A DNA stretch of 64,000 nucleotides from Fidelibacterota bacterium. GTDB taxonomy: Bacteria; Marinisomatota; Marinisomatia; Marinisomatales; TCS55. Shown here piece by piece: positions 55,498-64,000 of this stretch. Under the pieces are notes generated by a model. The model ran no database searches. It was not told the origin of the DNA and saw only the letters and a program-made list of their open reading frames with translations. How positions within the stretch are numbered: position 1 is the stretch's first letter; each line of letters starts with the position of its first letter. The stretch lies in contig SCKQ01000006.1 in NCBI GenBank assembly GCA_004124535.1, positions 1 to 64,000 of the forward strand. Reading direction: 5' to 3'. A program made the position numbers and the translations under genes.

Positions 55498-56546
55498 TAA
55501 ATAAAAAGAAAAAGTACAAACTGGCTGATTTCGATTATCCGTTGCCGGAAAAATACATTGCCCAGTATCCTGCCAAGCGACGTGATTTATCCAAACTGAT
55601 GGTTGTTGATAGAGAGACCGGAGACATTGAACATAGAACATTTTCAAATATAGTCGAATATTTTCGTAAAAATGATTTGATTGTTTTGAACAATACCAAG
55701 GTTTTTCCAGCCCGGCTCTATGCCAGCAAAGATAAAACAGAAGCCAAGGTGGAAGTGTTTCTACTGCGTGAGTTGGAGAACGAACTGTGGGAAGTCATGG
55801 TACGGCCGGCACGGAAAGTGCGTATTGGCAATAAGCTCATGTTTGCTAAAAATGTTTTTTGTGACGTTATTGATAATACCATATCCGGCGGCCGTGTGGT
55901 ACGCTTTGAATATGACGGTGACAATTTTTATGATATTATTGACCGCATCGGAACATCGCCTTTGCCTCCATATATTAAACGCCCTGCTGAGACAAAGGAT
56001 AAGGAACGATTTCAAACCGTGTTTGCCGATCAACGGGGGGCTGTAGCTGCGCCCACTGCCGGACTTCATTTTACGCAAGGTCTTTTGAAACGACTGCGGA
56101 ATAAAGGTGTCAGAATTGAATATACCACTTTGCATATTGGTTTGGGAACATTCCGCCCGGTTCAGGTAGAAGACCTGAACCGCCACCAGATGGATTCTGA
56201 GTATTTTGAAGTATCACCAAAAACCGCCCTGGCCATCAATGAAACTAAGAAAAAACGGCGCAAGGTGTATGCTGTGGGAACATCTTCTGTTCGTGGCCTT
56301 GAGACCGTGGCTGTATCAGGGTTTCAGGTTTCTCCAAAACGGGGCTGGACTGATAAATTCATCTATCCCCCCTATAACTTTAAAATGGTGAATGGTATCA
56401 TTACCAATTTTCACCAGCCCAAGAGCACACTGCTGATGATGATCTCTGCTTTTTCTGAAAGGGACATTATCATGAAAGCCTACTGGGAAGCAAAGAAACA
56501 TAATTATCGTTTCTTGAGTTACGGCGATGCTATGTTAATAAAATAA
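55494..56546 (+). CDS. queA: S-adenosylmethionine:tRNA ribosyltransferase-isomerase
   Basis: The 350-residue protein matches Que[21 protein letters not shown] near the N-terminus, [12 protein letters not shown], and [40 protein letters not shown] and [20 protein letters not shown] follow. It builds epoxyqueuosine in the anticodon of certain tRNAs. The ruvB-queA pairing is seen in many genomes. It shares one base with ispD (TAATG). Confidence 0.97.
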   Translation: MINKKKKYKLADFDYPLPEKYIAQYPAKRRDLSKLMVVDRETGDIEHRTFSNIVEYFRKNDLIVLNNTKVFPARLYASKDKTEAKVEVFLLRELENELWEVMVRPARKVRIGNKLMFAKNVFCDVIDNTISGGRVVRFEYDGDNFYDIIDRIGTSPLPPYIKRPAETKDKERFQTVFADQRGAVAAPTAGLHFTQGLLKRLRNKGVRIEYTTLHIGLGTFRPVQVEDLNRHQMDSEYFEVSPKTALAINETKKKRRKVYAVGTSSVRGLETVAVSGFQVSPKRGWTDKFIYPPYNFKMVNGIITNFHQPKSTLLMMISAFSERDIIMKAYWEAKKHNYRFLSYGDAMLIK

Positions 56547-57223
56547 TGTTTTCCGAATTCAAAACCGGTGCTGTCATTGCCGCAGCCGGTACGGGAGAAC
56601 GTTTTGGAGAAAAAAAGCAGTTCAAGCTACTGGGTCGACGTCCCCTCCTGTTCCATACATTAATACCCTTTCTGGAATGCAGTGATATTGCCGAAATAGT
56701 TGTGGTCGTTCCACAAGCAGACCTTGAATCTGTTTCCCGGGAATTAGCATCTTTTACATCCGCAAAACCAGTGAAAACTGTGACTGGCGGAACAAGACGG
56801 CAGGATTCAGTATTGAACGGCTGTATGGCGTTGTCAGATAATATTGAGATCATTGCTGTCCATGATGCCGCCCGTCCCTTTGTAACACCAGGACTCATTT
56901 CTGCTACAATCAATGGTTGTAATGGAGCCGACGGCTGTATTGCCGCCTTGCCATCTAAGGACACGGTGAAACAAGTGGTAGAGAATAATATTCAGCAAAC
57001 ATTGGATCGCAGCACCATCTGGCTGGCCCAGACACCGCAGACATTCCATAAGAAGATTTTAATCAGCGCATTACAACATGATATGGATGCTACAGATGAA
57101 GCATCCATGGTAGAAGCAATTAGTGGAAATGTAGCTATAACACAAGGATTCGCAGGAAATTTCAAGATTACCACCACTGAAGACTGGCAACTTGCGGAAG
57201 GAATAATAGCTAACAATGGTTAA
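56546..57223 (+). CDS. ispD: 2-C-methyl-D-erythritol 4-phosphate cytidylyltransferase
   Basis: The 225-residue protein shows the nucleotidyltransferase start AVIAAAGTGERFGEKKQFKL, GGTRRQDSVLNGC, VHDAARPFVTPGLI and the C-terminal LAQTPQTFHKKIL. DEASMVEAI follows. It makes CDP-methylerythritol in the MEP isoprenoid pathway. It overlaps ispF by eight bases; ispE is next, so three MEP steps are encoded consecutively. Confidence 0.96.
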   Translation: MFSEFKTGAVIAAAGTGERFGEKKQFKLLGRRPLLFHTLIPFLECSDIAEIVVVVPQADLESVSRELASFTSAKPVKTVTGGTRRQDSVLNGCMALSDNIEIIAVHDAARPFVTPGLISATINGCNGADGCIAALPSKDTVKQVVENNIQQTLDRSTIWLAQTPQTFHKKILISALQHDMDATDEASMVEAISGNVAITQGFAGNFKITTTEDWQLAEGIIANNG

Positions 57224-57689
57224 AACAGGCATAGGCTACGATGTCCATCCCCTGGCGGAAGGTGTAACGCTCATTATTGGCGGTGTCAAGATCGACAGCC
57301 CCAGGGGCTCTGTCGGGCATTCAGATGGGGATGTGCTTTTCCACGCTGTTGTAGATGCGTTGTTGGGTGCGGCAAACCTTGGGGATATTGGCCAGCATTT
57401 TCCGAGTTCGGATGAGCGCTGGCAAGGCAAGGAAAGCATCCATTTCCTGGAACACGCCGCAGAGCTAATACGCAAAGAAGGGTTTGAAATAGATCATATT
57501 GATAGTACGGTTATTTTGGAGGAACCTAAGCTTGCTGATATTATTCCGGAAATGACATACAAAATATCTTACACACTCCAGATCGAAGAATCTGCCGTGT
57601 CTATAAAGGCAACTACCACGGATAAAATGGGTTTTATCGGCCGTGGCGAAGGTGTTGGCGCTGTGGCTGTGGCAACCATATCCAAATAG
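57216..57689 (+). CDS. ispF: 2-C-methyl-D-erythritol 2,4-cyclodiphosphate synthase
   Basis: The 157-residue protein matches IspF: GIGYDVHPLAEGVTLIIGGV with metal ligands Asp/His, GHSDGDVLFHAVVDALLGAA, GDIGQHFPSSDERWQGKES and the C-terminal TTDKMGFIGRGEGVGAVAVA. It cyclises the CDP-methylerythritol phosphate product. It overlaps the ispD end and lies five bases before ispE. Confidence 0.97.
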   Translation: MVKTGIGYDVHPLAEGVTLIIGGVKIDSPRGSVGHSDGDVLFHAVVDALLGAANLGDIGQHFPSSDERWQGKESIHFLEHAAELIRKEGFEIDHIDSTVILEEPKLADIIPEMTYKISYTLQIEESAVSIKATTTDKMGFIGRGEGVGAVAVATISK

Positions 57690-57694
57690 TATCT

Positions 57695-58540
57695 ATGGAT
57701 TCCATAGTACTGAATTCCCACGCCAAGGTCAACATTGGTCTGCTGGTCCTGAACCGTCGAGAAGATGGTTATCACAACATTCACACGATCTTCCAGGAAT
57801 TAGATTTTCATGATATTGTCACTTTGGAAAAAATAGATGCCGGATGTGAACTAACATCAATTGACGAAAACTTCCCTCTAGACTTCTCGAACACATGCGC
57901 AAAGGCCCACGCTACCATTTTAAGACAATTCCCTAATTTGGGTGGGATTAAGGTCCACGTTGAAAAAAAGATTCCTCAAGGAGCGGGTTTGGGCGGTGGT
58001 TCAAGTAACGGGGCAGCTGTATTAAAAGGATTAAATGATTTATATGGTTTAGAATTATCTGCAGATAAGCTGTCAAAACTGGCAATAAGAATTGGAGCAG
58101 ACGTACCGTTTTTTGTAAATGGAGGCACACAACTTGGCGATGGAATTGGTGAAATTCTAATGCCTATAAATGTCAAATTGGATTTTACATTTCTTCTAAT
58201 TATACCCGCATTTTCCATTGACACAAATTGGGCATATAAATCCTTGAAAAAGGGTTTGGAGGATAGTATTGAAAAAGCTAATTTTGCCGGTCTTTTCAGA
58301 AGGGACACAATCCCTTTTGAGCTTTTTCAGAATGATTTTGAACGGATTGTGATTCCAGCACATCCAGAGATTGGTGAGATAAAGGACTCCTTACTAAAAA
58401 ACGGAGCTTCATATGCCAGTCTGTCGGGCAGCGGTTCGACTGTGTTCGGAATGTTTGACGAAGACACTGCAGCAAAAGCAGCCGAGTCTGTTTTATCGTC
58501 CGACTACCGAACCATCTTGACCCGCCCTACCCACCGCTGA
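57695..58540 (+). CDS. ispE: 4-diphosphocytidyl-2-C-methyl-D-erythritol kinase
   Basis: The 281-residue protein is a GHMP kinase. It has NSHAKVNIGLLVLNRREDGY at the N-terminus, the ATP-binding KKIPQGAGLGGGSSNGAAVL, and the late ASLSGSGSTVFGMF. It phosphorylates the CDP-methylerythritol intermediate between the IspD and IspF steps. It is last in the ispDFE cluster, directly upstream of a tRNA gene. Confidence 0.96.
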   Translation: MDSIVLNSHAKVNIGLLVLNRREDGYHNIHTIFQELDFHDIVTLEKIDAGCELTSIDENFPLDFSNTCAKAHATILRQFPNLGGIKVHVEKKIPQGAGLGGGSSNGAAVLKGLNDLYGLELSADKLSKLAIRIGADVPFFVNGGTQLGDGIGEILMPINVKLDFTFLLIIPAFSIDTNWAYKSLKKGLEDSIEKANFAGLFRRDTIPFELFQNDFERIVIPAHPEIGEIKDSLLKNGASYASLSGSGSTVFGMFDEDTAAKAAESVLSSDYRTILTRPTHR

Positions 58541-58562
58541 TATCACATCCAACAGAACCCTT

Positions 58563-58633
58563 TGGGGCGTCGTCTAATGGCAGGACACCGGGTTTTGGTC
58601 CCGGCAGTTGGGGTTCGAATCCCTGCGCCCCAG
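58563..58633 (+). tRNA. tRNA-Gln (UUG anticodon)
   Basis: The acceptor arms are TGGGGCG and CGCCCCA. The anticodon arm is CCGGG-TTTTGGT-CCCGG with anticodon TTG, and the T arm contains GGTTCGAAT. The discriminator base is G, and the following bases are CAC, so CCA is not fully encoded. It lies 22 bases after ispE and 4 bases before the prs start codon. Confidence 0.95.
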
Positions 58634-58637
58634 CACT

Positions 58638-59585
58638 ATGAGTAAAGATACAATAAAGATATTTAATGGCCGCAGTAATCCCCGACTTGGAGAGAAAATT
58701 GCGCAATATTTGAATGTACCCTTGGGACAATTATCCATAAAGGATTTTGCGGATGGGGAAATTTGGGTCAAATTTGAAGAGAATATCCGTGCCAGGGATG
58801 TTTTTATTATCCAAAGTACACACGGCCCGGCAAAGAACATTCTTGAACTCGTCCTTATGTTAGATGCTGCGGTCCGTGCTTCGGCTAAAAGCGTTACTGC
58901 GGTGATACCTTATTTTGGCTATGCCCGCCAAGATAGAAAAGATACTCCGCGCGTTCCTATTTCCGCACGCGTTATGGTGGATATGTTCACAGCTGCCGGC
59001 GCAAATCGTATCGTCTCCATGGACCTGCATTCTACCCAGATTCAAGGTTTTGCAAATATACCTTTTGATCATCTTTACAGCCGTATGGTCTTGATGGACA
59101 AGATCAAAGCGTTAGGATTGGATCCCGGAAATTCAGTTGTACTTGCTCCTGATGTGGGCTCGGCGCGCATGAGCCAGGCCTATGCAAAGCGGTTGAGCAT
59201 GTACTTTGCTTTAATTGATAAACGCCGCTATGCCCCAAACAAGGCAGAAGTCATGCATCTCATTGGCGACTTGGATGGGAAAGATGTCCTCATCATAGAT
59301 GATATGATTGATACGGCAGGAACATTGGTGAATGCCGCTGAAACCGCTCAGGAAAACGGAGCTAATTCAGTTACAGCTGTTGCTACACATGCGCTATTAT
59401 CAGAGCCTGCAGTGGAACGGATTAAAGATTCAGCAATCAGTGAGCTTATTGTGACGGATACAGTCAATATATCAAAAGACAAAATATTTGATAAAATGAA
59501 AATTATAACAGTTTCCAGCATTTTTGCTGAAGCGATAAATCGTATTCATGAAGGTGAATCTGTGAGTTCACTGTTCGAATTTTAA
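58638..59585 (+). CDS. prs: Ribose-phosphate pyrophosphokinase
   Basis: The protein has 315 residues from the ATG at 58638, the standard length; the frame extends upstream only through the tRNA gene. It shows FNGRSNPRLGEKIAQYLNVP at the N-terminus, DGEIWVKFEENIRARDVFII, PYFGYARQDRKDTPRVPIS and the PRPP loop VLIIDDMIDTAGTLVNAAE. It makes PRPP from ribose 5-phosphate and ATP. The start is four bases after the tRNA-Gln 3' end, with no separate ribosome site, so tRNA trimming should leave an almost leaderless message. Confidence 0.97.
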   Translation: MSKDTIKIFNGRSNPRLGEKIAQYLNVPLGQLSIKDFADGEIWVKFEENIRARDVFIIQSTHGPAKNILELVLMLDAAVRASAKSVTAVIPYFGYARQDRKDTPRVPISARVMVDMFTAAGANRIVSMDLHSTQIQGFANIPFDHLYSRMVLMDKIKALGLDPGNSVVLAPDVGSARMSQAYAKRLSMYFALIDKRRYAPNKAEVMHLIGDLDGKDVLIIDDMIDTAGTLVNAAETAQENGANSVTAVATHALLSEPAVERIKDSAISELIVTDTVNISKDKIFDKMKIITVSSIFAEAINRIHEGESVSSLFEF

Positions 59586-59597
59586 TCGGAGAAAAAA

Positions 59598-60284
59598 ATG
59601 GCAGATTATTATCAATTAGCTGTGGAAAAAAGGGAAAGCATCGGTAGCGCTGCAAATAAATCCCTGCGCCGTAATGGCAAGATCCCCGCAAACTATTATT
59701 ATAAAGAAACGGACAATATTAACCTGATCCTGGACTCAAAAAATTTATATCACGCCCTGCATTCTGGCCACCACATTTTCGAGGTAGAACTGGAAGGCGA
59801 CACACAATATGTAATGATCAAAGAGATTCAATTTCATCCGGTAAATGAAAGTATTTTACATGTAGATCTCATGCGTGTCCGCCGCGATGTTAAAATAACT
59901 ATTGCAGTGCCCATTCATCTGGAAGGTGAAGCAGTAGGTGTAGAGGAAGGCGGTGTGCTTTCTCAAATTCTTACCAGCATCGATATTGAATGTTTACCAA
60001 CAGATGTTCCAGAGTTTATTACTCTTGACACTACAGAATTGGAAATGAACAGCAGTCTTTCTGTAGCTGATATCACGGTTTCGGGTGAGATCACCATAAT
60101 CACTGATGAAGAACAAGTTATTGCCACAATAACACCTCCTAAAGAAGAGGAAGAACCTGTGGTTGAGCTCGAAGAAGATGAAGAAGGTGAAGAAGGTGAA
60201 GAAACAGCTGAAGGAGAAACAGCTGAAGGTGATGGCGAGGGGAAAGCTGAAGGCGGAGATGCTACGGAAGAAAGCACTAAATAA
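59598..60284 (+). CDS. rplY: 50S ribosomal protein L25/general stress protein Ctc, with acidic tail
   Basis: The 228-residue protein has an N-terminal L25 5S rRNA-binding domain (RESIGSAANKSLRRNGKIPA, and VMIKEIQFHPVNESILHVDL). The TL5/CTC beta domain follows (VPIHLEGEAVGVEEGGVLSQ, about residues 98-185). A tail of about 40 residues is rich in Glu, Gly and Ala. It binds 5S rRNA. It is followed by pth, the order seen widely in bacteria. The acidic tail is longer than usual. Confidence 0.93.
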   Translation: MADYYQLAVEKRESIGSAANKSLRRNGKIPANYYYKETDNINLILDSKNLYHALHSGHHIFEVELEGDTQYVMIKEIQFHPVNESILHVDLMRVRRDVKITIAVPIHLEGEAVGVEEGGVLSQILTSIDIECLPTDVPEFITLDTTELEMNSSLSVADITVSGEITIITDEEQVIATITPPKEEEEPVVELEEDEEGEEGEETAEGETAEGDGEGKAEGGDATEESTK

Positions 60285-60286
60285 TC

Positions 60287-60868
60287 ATGAAAGCATTTAT
60301 AGGTCTTGGAAACCCAGGTCCAGAATATGCCAATACCAAGCATAACGCCGGATTCTGGGTGATAAATGAGTTGGCCAGGCGCTGGTCAGTGCAATTCCAG
60401 CCAGGGAAAGGATCATTTGTGTATACTGAAGCCACTGACAAAGAGGTTCTTTTGGTCAAACCCACAACAGGTATGAATGCCAGTGGTGTTGCAGTGAAGT
60501 ATGTATTACAGAAATGGAATATTGACCTTGCTGATTTGAATGTTGTTGTGGACGATGTGGATCTACCCTTGGGTTCTATGCGGCTCCGACTCAAAGGCGG
60601 CGACGGCTGCCACCGGGGGATGGAATCTGTTATATATCATTTAGGGCATACAGGTTTTCCGCGTTTGCGCTTTGGTGTTGCAGCCGCCGATCATAAACGG
60701 CCTGCAGAAAAGTATGTACTTAAACCATTTAAAAAAAATGATCAACCAGATGCTGATGACATGATCCAAACAGTTGCCGATGCAGTGGAATCCATTTTGA
60801 ATTATGGTTTGCAAAAAACGATGAATCAATTTAATAAAAAAACAAAAAAGAAAGATGTAAATGAATAA
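60287..60868 (+). CDS. pth: Peptidyl-tRNA hydrolase
   Basis: The 193-residue protein shows the Pth signatures [20 protein letters not shown] (with the catalytic His), [38 protein letters not shown] and the [10 protein letters not shown] stretch. It releases tRNA from stalled peptidyl-tRNA. In most homologues the loop is GGxxGHNG; here the end is DGCHRG, a small departure at a position known to matter. It overlaps hppA by eight bases. Confidence 0.95.
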   Translation: MKAFIGLGNPGPEYANTKHNAGFWVINELARRWSVQFQPGKGSFVYTEATDKEVLLVKPTTGMNASGVAVKYVLQKWNIDLADLNVVVDDVDLPLGSMRLRLKGGDGCHRGMESVIYHLGHTGFPRLRFGVAAADHKRPAEKYVLKPFKKNDQPDADDMIQTVADAVESILNYGLQKTMNQFNKKTKKKDVNE

Positions 60869-62990
60869 TTTGTATTATGTAATTGCTGCTGCTGTTGTGG
60901 CAATGTTATATGCATTCTGGAAAACAAACTGGATTAATAACCAGGATGAAGGATCGGACAGGATGAAACAAATTGGCGCAAACATAGCTGGTGGCGCTAT
61001 GGCTTTTCTAAAAGCTGAATATAGAATTTTGGGTGTTTTTGTGGTGGTGGTTGCTATAATACTATTTGTAGGTTATTCATTAAAAGGTGAAGGGACCGAG
61101 CTAATAGCCGTATCATTTATTGTGGGTGCCTTTGCAAGTGGTTTAGCTGGTTTTCTTGGAATGAGAGTGGCTACCAAAGCCAATAACCGAACAACAAACG
61201 CAGCTCAAACCGGACTGGCTTCTGCATTAAAAGTGGCTTTCACGGGCGGTTCAGTTATGGGTTTAAGCGTGGTTGGGCTTGGTGTTCTCGGGTTGGGTGG
61301 TTTATACACAATATATTCTTATCATTATGGAGTCTCTAATGAAACTGAATTGAAGCGTGTATTAGACATTCTTACTGGTTTTTCTTTAGGTGCTTCTTCC
61401 ATTGCTTTGTTTGCCCGTGTGGGTGGAGGCATTTACACGAAAGCTGCTGATGTGGGCGCTGATTTGGTAGGAAAAGTGGAAGCAGGAATCCCTGAAGACC
61501 ATCCCTTAAATCCTGCCACCATCGCTGATAATGTAGGTGATAATGTAGGTGATGTTGCCGGTATGGGCGCCGACCTCTTTGAATCCTATGTGGGGTCAAT
61601 TATTGGCTCGATGGTATTAGGTGCGGTTATGGGATTAAATTTTGTATTACTGCCTTTATATATTGCAGCAGCCGGAATATTAGTATCTATACTGGGTACA
61701 TTCATGGTATCTGTAAAGGAAGGTGGGGATCCCCAAAAGGCTTTGAATCGAGGAGAGTTCGGAAGCTCATTTATTATGATTGGTGTGATTTATTTCTTGA
61801 TTCAAAATGTTCTTCCATCCGATTTTGTTCAAGGTGGAGAAACATTTACAAGCATTGGTGTATTCTTGGCAACCGTTATAGGTTTGTTGGCCGGATTGGG
61901 AATAGGACTTATTACTGAGCACTACACCGGAACAGGAACATCACCAGTTTTATCTATTACAAAACAATCTTTAACAGGTCCAGCCACAAATATTATTGCT
62001 GGCTTAGGTGTAGGTATGCAGTCTACCGCTATACCAATTTTAATTTTAGCCACTGCAATAATAGGTGCACATCATTTTGCTGGTTTATATGGCATTGCAT
62101 TAGCTGCATTGGGCATGCTGGCAAATACGGGAATTCAGCTGGCTGTTGATGCGTATGGTCCTATTTCTGATAATGCAGGTGGTATCGCTGAGATGGCTGG
62201 ACTACCCGAAGAAGTTCGTAGACGTACTGATAAACTGGATGCCGTTGGTAACACTACAGCTGCAATTGGAAAAGGATTTGCGATTGGTTCGGCTGCTTTA
62301 ACAGCATTGGCTCTGTTTGCTGCTTTCATGGTTCAAACTGGTCTTGATAGTATAGATATTTCTAAACCAATGGTAATGGCTGGTTTATTTGTTGGTGGTA
62401 TGTTACCATTCTTATTTTCTTCATTGGCAATGAATGCGGTAGGACGTGCGGCAATGGCTATGATTGAAGAAGTTCGCCGTCAATTTAGAGATATCCCGGA
62501 ATTAAAGGCTGCGTTGGATTTAATGAAAAAAGGCAATGAATCTACTTGGTCTGATGAAGATAAAGCTGTGTATGAATTGGGATTGACGAAAGCTGAACAC
62601 GGCCGCTGTATTGAAATTTCCACACAGTCAGCCATTAAAGAAATGGTGTTGCCGGGTATACTTGCAGTTACTTCACCTGTTTTGGTTGGATTTGTTTTTG
62701 GTCCGGAAACTTTAGGAGGACTTTTAGCGGGTGTTACAGTTTGTGGTGTACTTATGGCTATTTTCCAGTCTAATGCTGGAGGAGCTTGGGATAATGCGAA
62801 GAAAATGATTGAAGAAGGCGTGACAGTCAATGGAATTAGTCTCCAAAAAGGATCAGATGCTCACAAGGCTGCTGTGGTTGGTGATACAGTTGGTGATCCT
62901 TTTAAGGATACATCCGGTCCATCGTTAAATATATTAATTAAATTAATGTCAGTGGTGTCATTAGTCATTGCTCCACTTTTGACATTATAG
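60861..62990 (+). CDS. hppA: Membrane-bound cation-translocating pyrophosphatase
   Basis: The 709-residue protein has about sixteen TMs. The pyrophosphate motif [34 protein letters not shown] and the C-terminal [17 protein letters not shown] are present. The segment [13 protein letters not shown] carries Ala and Gly at the positions that mark the K+-dependent class (Lys/Thr would mark K+-independent). It couples pyrophosphate hydrolysis to H+ or Na+ pumping; which ion cannot be settled by eye. Long runs of near-neighbours use AT-rich codons. Confidence 0.96.
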   Translation: MNNLYYVIAAAVVAMLYAFWKTNWINNQDEGSDRMKQIGANIAGGAMAFLKAEYRILGVFVVVVAIILFVGYSLKGEGTELIAVSFIVGAFASGLAGFLGMRVATKANNRTTNAAQTGLASALKVAFTGGSVMGLSVVGLGVLGLGGLYTIYSYHYGVSNETELKRVLDILTGFSLGASSIALFARVGGGIYTKAADVGADLVGKVEAGIPEDHPLNPATIADNVGDNVGDVAGMGADLFESYVGSIIGSMVLGAVMGLNFVLLPLYIAAAGILVSILGTFMVSVKEGGDPQKALNRGEFGSSFIMIGVIYFLIQNVLPSDFVQGGETFTSIGVFLATVIGLLAGLGIGLITEHYTGTGTSPVLSITKQSLTGPATNIIAGLGVGMQSTAIPILILATAIIGAHHFAGLYGIALAALGMLANTGIQLAVDAYGPISDNAGGIAEMAGLPEEVRRRTDKLDAVGNTTAAIGKGFAIGSAALTALALFAAFMVQTGLDSIDISKPMVMAGLFVGGMLPFLFSSLAMNAVGRAAMAMIEEVRRQFRDIPELKAALDLMKKGNESTWSDEDKAVYELGLTKAEHGRCIEISTQSAIKEMVLPGILAVTSPVLVGFVFGPETLGGLLAGVTVCGVLMAIFQSNAGGAWDNAKKMIEEGVTVNGISLQKGSDAHKAAVVGDTVGDPFKDTSGPSLNILIKLMSVVSLVIAPLLTL

Positions 62991-63005
62991 GTTTGAGGAG
63001 AATCT

Positions 63006-63467
63006 ATGCGATATTATGAAACACTATATATTCTTAACCCGGACTATGAAAAGGAAAGAGTTGACAACATTATAAAGGATGTTGATGAACAGGTTAGCAA
63101 ATTCAGCCAGGTGATTGCCCACCGTGTTTGGGGAAAAAAACGGCTAGCCTACCCTATTGATAAGCATAAATATGGGACATATGTACTCTTTCAGTTCGAA
63201 ACAGAAGACCAGAATGCTTTGGGCGATTTTGATAGTTTTATGAAATTGAACAATTCAGTTTTACGTTATCAAAATGTACGTCTTGGTGCAAAACCAGAAG
63301 AGATTGAAAGTGATTTGCTGGATGAAAGCACCGAACCTCTTGAAGAAGAACCCCAAGTGAAAGACATGCCGGAAATTATCAAGGAAGTTCCCAAAACACC
63401 TGTTGAAGAAAAATTTGAGGACACAGATGAAGCGTCTGAAACCGTTGAAGAAGAAACTTCAGCATAA
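63006..63467 (+). CDS. rpsF: 30S ribosomal protein S6, with acidic tail
   Basis: The protein has 153 residues. The first 95 match S6 ([40 protein letters not shown]). The last 55 or so are an acidic tail with many Glu and Pro. S6 pairs with S18 on the small subunit, and rpsR follows 18 bases later. The ribosome site GAGGAG precedes the ATG. Confidence 0.95.
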   Translation: MRYYETLYILNPDYEKERVDNIIKDVDEQVSKFSQVIAHRVWGKKRLAYPIDKHKYGTYVLFQFETEDQNALGDFDSFMKLNNSVLRYQNVRLGAKPEEIESDLLDESTEPLEEEPQVKDMPEIIKEVPKTPVEEKFEDTDEASETVEEETSA

Positions 63468-63485
63468 TAGATAAGCGAGGAATTT

Positions 63486-63713
63486 ATGGCATTTGTAAGT
63501 CGTAAAAAGTTTTGTTATTTTAAAGAAAACGTGATCACAGAGATTGATTATAAGGATGTTAAACTGCTGCGCCGCTTCGTGACAGAGCAGGGCAAAATCA
63601 TGCCCCGACGCGTTACGGGCACCAGCGCAAAAATGCATCGGAAATTGATTAGGGCGATTAAAAGAGCAAGAAACATTGCTTTGATGCCTTATACGAATTT
63701 AGGCGACAGTTGA
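63486..63713 (+). CDS. rpsR: 30S ribosomal protein S18
   Basis: The 75-residue protein matches S18: [40 protein letters not shown] and [11 protein letters not shown]. It binds with S6 on the platform of the 30S subunit. It is in the standard rpsF-rpsR-rplI order. Confidence 0.96.
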   Translation: MAFVSRKKFCYFKENVITEIDYKDVKLLRRFVTEQGKIMPRRVTGTSAKMHRKLIRAIKRARNIALMPYTNLGDS

Positions 63714-63742
63714 ACTATTTATAAACAACAAGGACTTAAACC

Positions 63743-64000
63743 CTGGATATAATATTACTCCAAGATGTAGATGCCTTAGGTACAGCTGGTGATACTGTAA
63801 ATGTAAAACCGGGCTTTGCCCGGAATTTTCTGTTCCCCAGAAGTCTGGCATTGCGAGCATCAAAACGTAATCTGGCGATTGCTGATGAACGCAAACGTAA
63901 TGCTGATAAACATCGTGCACACGATGAGAAAATAAATCTTGAACTTTCAAACCAACTGAAAGATATGGAAATGACATTTGAAGTGCAAACGGGTGAAGAA
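63743..64000 (+). CDS. rplI: 50S ribosomal protein L9, N-terminal part, apparent CTG start
   Basis: 86 codons are visible before the window ends. The sequence [20 protein letters not shown] and [18 protein letters not shown] match the L9 N-terminal domain, where residue 1 of homologues aligns with the CTG at 63743. In-frame upstream is a TAA at 63737, and no ATG, GTG or TTG lies between it and this point. The ribosome site AAGGAC sits eight bases upstream of the CTG. L9 binds 23S rRNA near the L1 stalk. Confidence 0.9.
   Translation, partial: MDIILLQDVDALGTAGDTVNVKPGFARNFLFPRSLALRASKRNLAIADERKRNADKHRAHDEKINLELSNQLKDMEMTFEVQTGEE

Noticed and set aside
60163..60345. 60-codon frame rich in lysine inside rplY
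   Set aside because: It is an out-of-frame reading of the GAA-rich acidic tail of L25.
1..64000. CRISPR arrays, insertion sequences, prophage or integrase genes
   Set aside because: No direct-repeat array with spacers, no transposase or integrase motif, and no terminal inverted repeat were seen on either strand.

Overview
The window is bacterial chromosome from a Gram-negative organism. It carries lipid A genes (lpxB, lpxK and a late acyltransferase), a TonB-ExbB-ExbD energiser, Lol-type lipoproteins and predicted outer-membrane barrels. Coding density is very high, with no gap above about 220 bases, many 1-14 base overlaps, and frequent GTG/TTG starts. There is no insertion sequence, prophage or CRISPR array. 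The mix of FCB-like features suggests a marine FCB-group bacterium such as Marinimicrobia (SAR406). That placement is an inference from gene content, not something the sequence proves.

Layout. 1-6769 is a minus-strand carbohydrate/aldehyde block: an exported protein cut by the left edge, a Tat lipoprotein sugar isomerase-like protein, a GH3 glycosidase, pirin, aldehyde dehydrogenase and aldo/keto reductase. 6820-10247 holds an Smr protein, an aromatic amino acid hydroxylase, a TPR lipoprotein and an M32 carboxypeptidase. 10403-18041 is the most striking region. It is a tight seven-gene operon with three envelope proteins followed by MotA, MotB, a shortened FliF-like ring protein and FliG, closed by a strong terminator at 18071-18102. 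It looks like a flagellar rotor plus stator linked to envelope proteins, with no rod, hook, filament, export or switch genes beside it.

18116-23295 has an oligopeptide-type ABC importer without its ATPases, then a GCS2-type glutamate-cysteine ligase and a DUF2231 membrane protein. 23398-26654 is an E. coli-type four-subunit fumarate reductase (frdABCD), visibly richer in G+C than its surroundings. 26738-31469 (minus) has tonB-exbD-exbD-exbB, a CtpA-type S41 protease and a predicted barrel. 31725-37435 encodes two very large exported proteins with calcium-loop beta-propeller repeats and Ig-like repeats. 37450-41833 (minus) is a lipid A operon.

41993-49011 holds membrane proteins, ychF, fabA divergent from a FabI-like reductase, a TPR lipoprotein, MFS and EamA transporters, and YqgE. 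49219-64000 is core housekeeping on the plus strand: uvrA, a divergent transketolase, ruvB, queA, ispD-ispF-ispE, tRNA-Gln, prs, rplY, pth, hppA, rpsF, rpsR and the start of rplI, which appears to use a CTG start codon.

Main discovery candidate: the 10403-18041 operon as a minimal ion-driven rotary or gliding motor built from MotAB-FliF-FliG parts without a flagellum.
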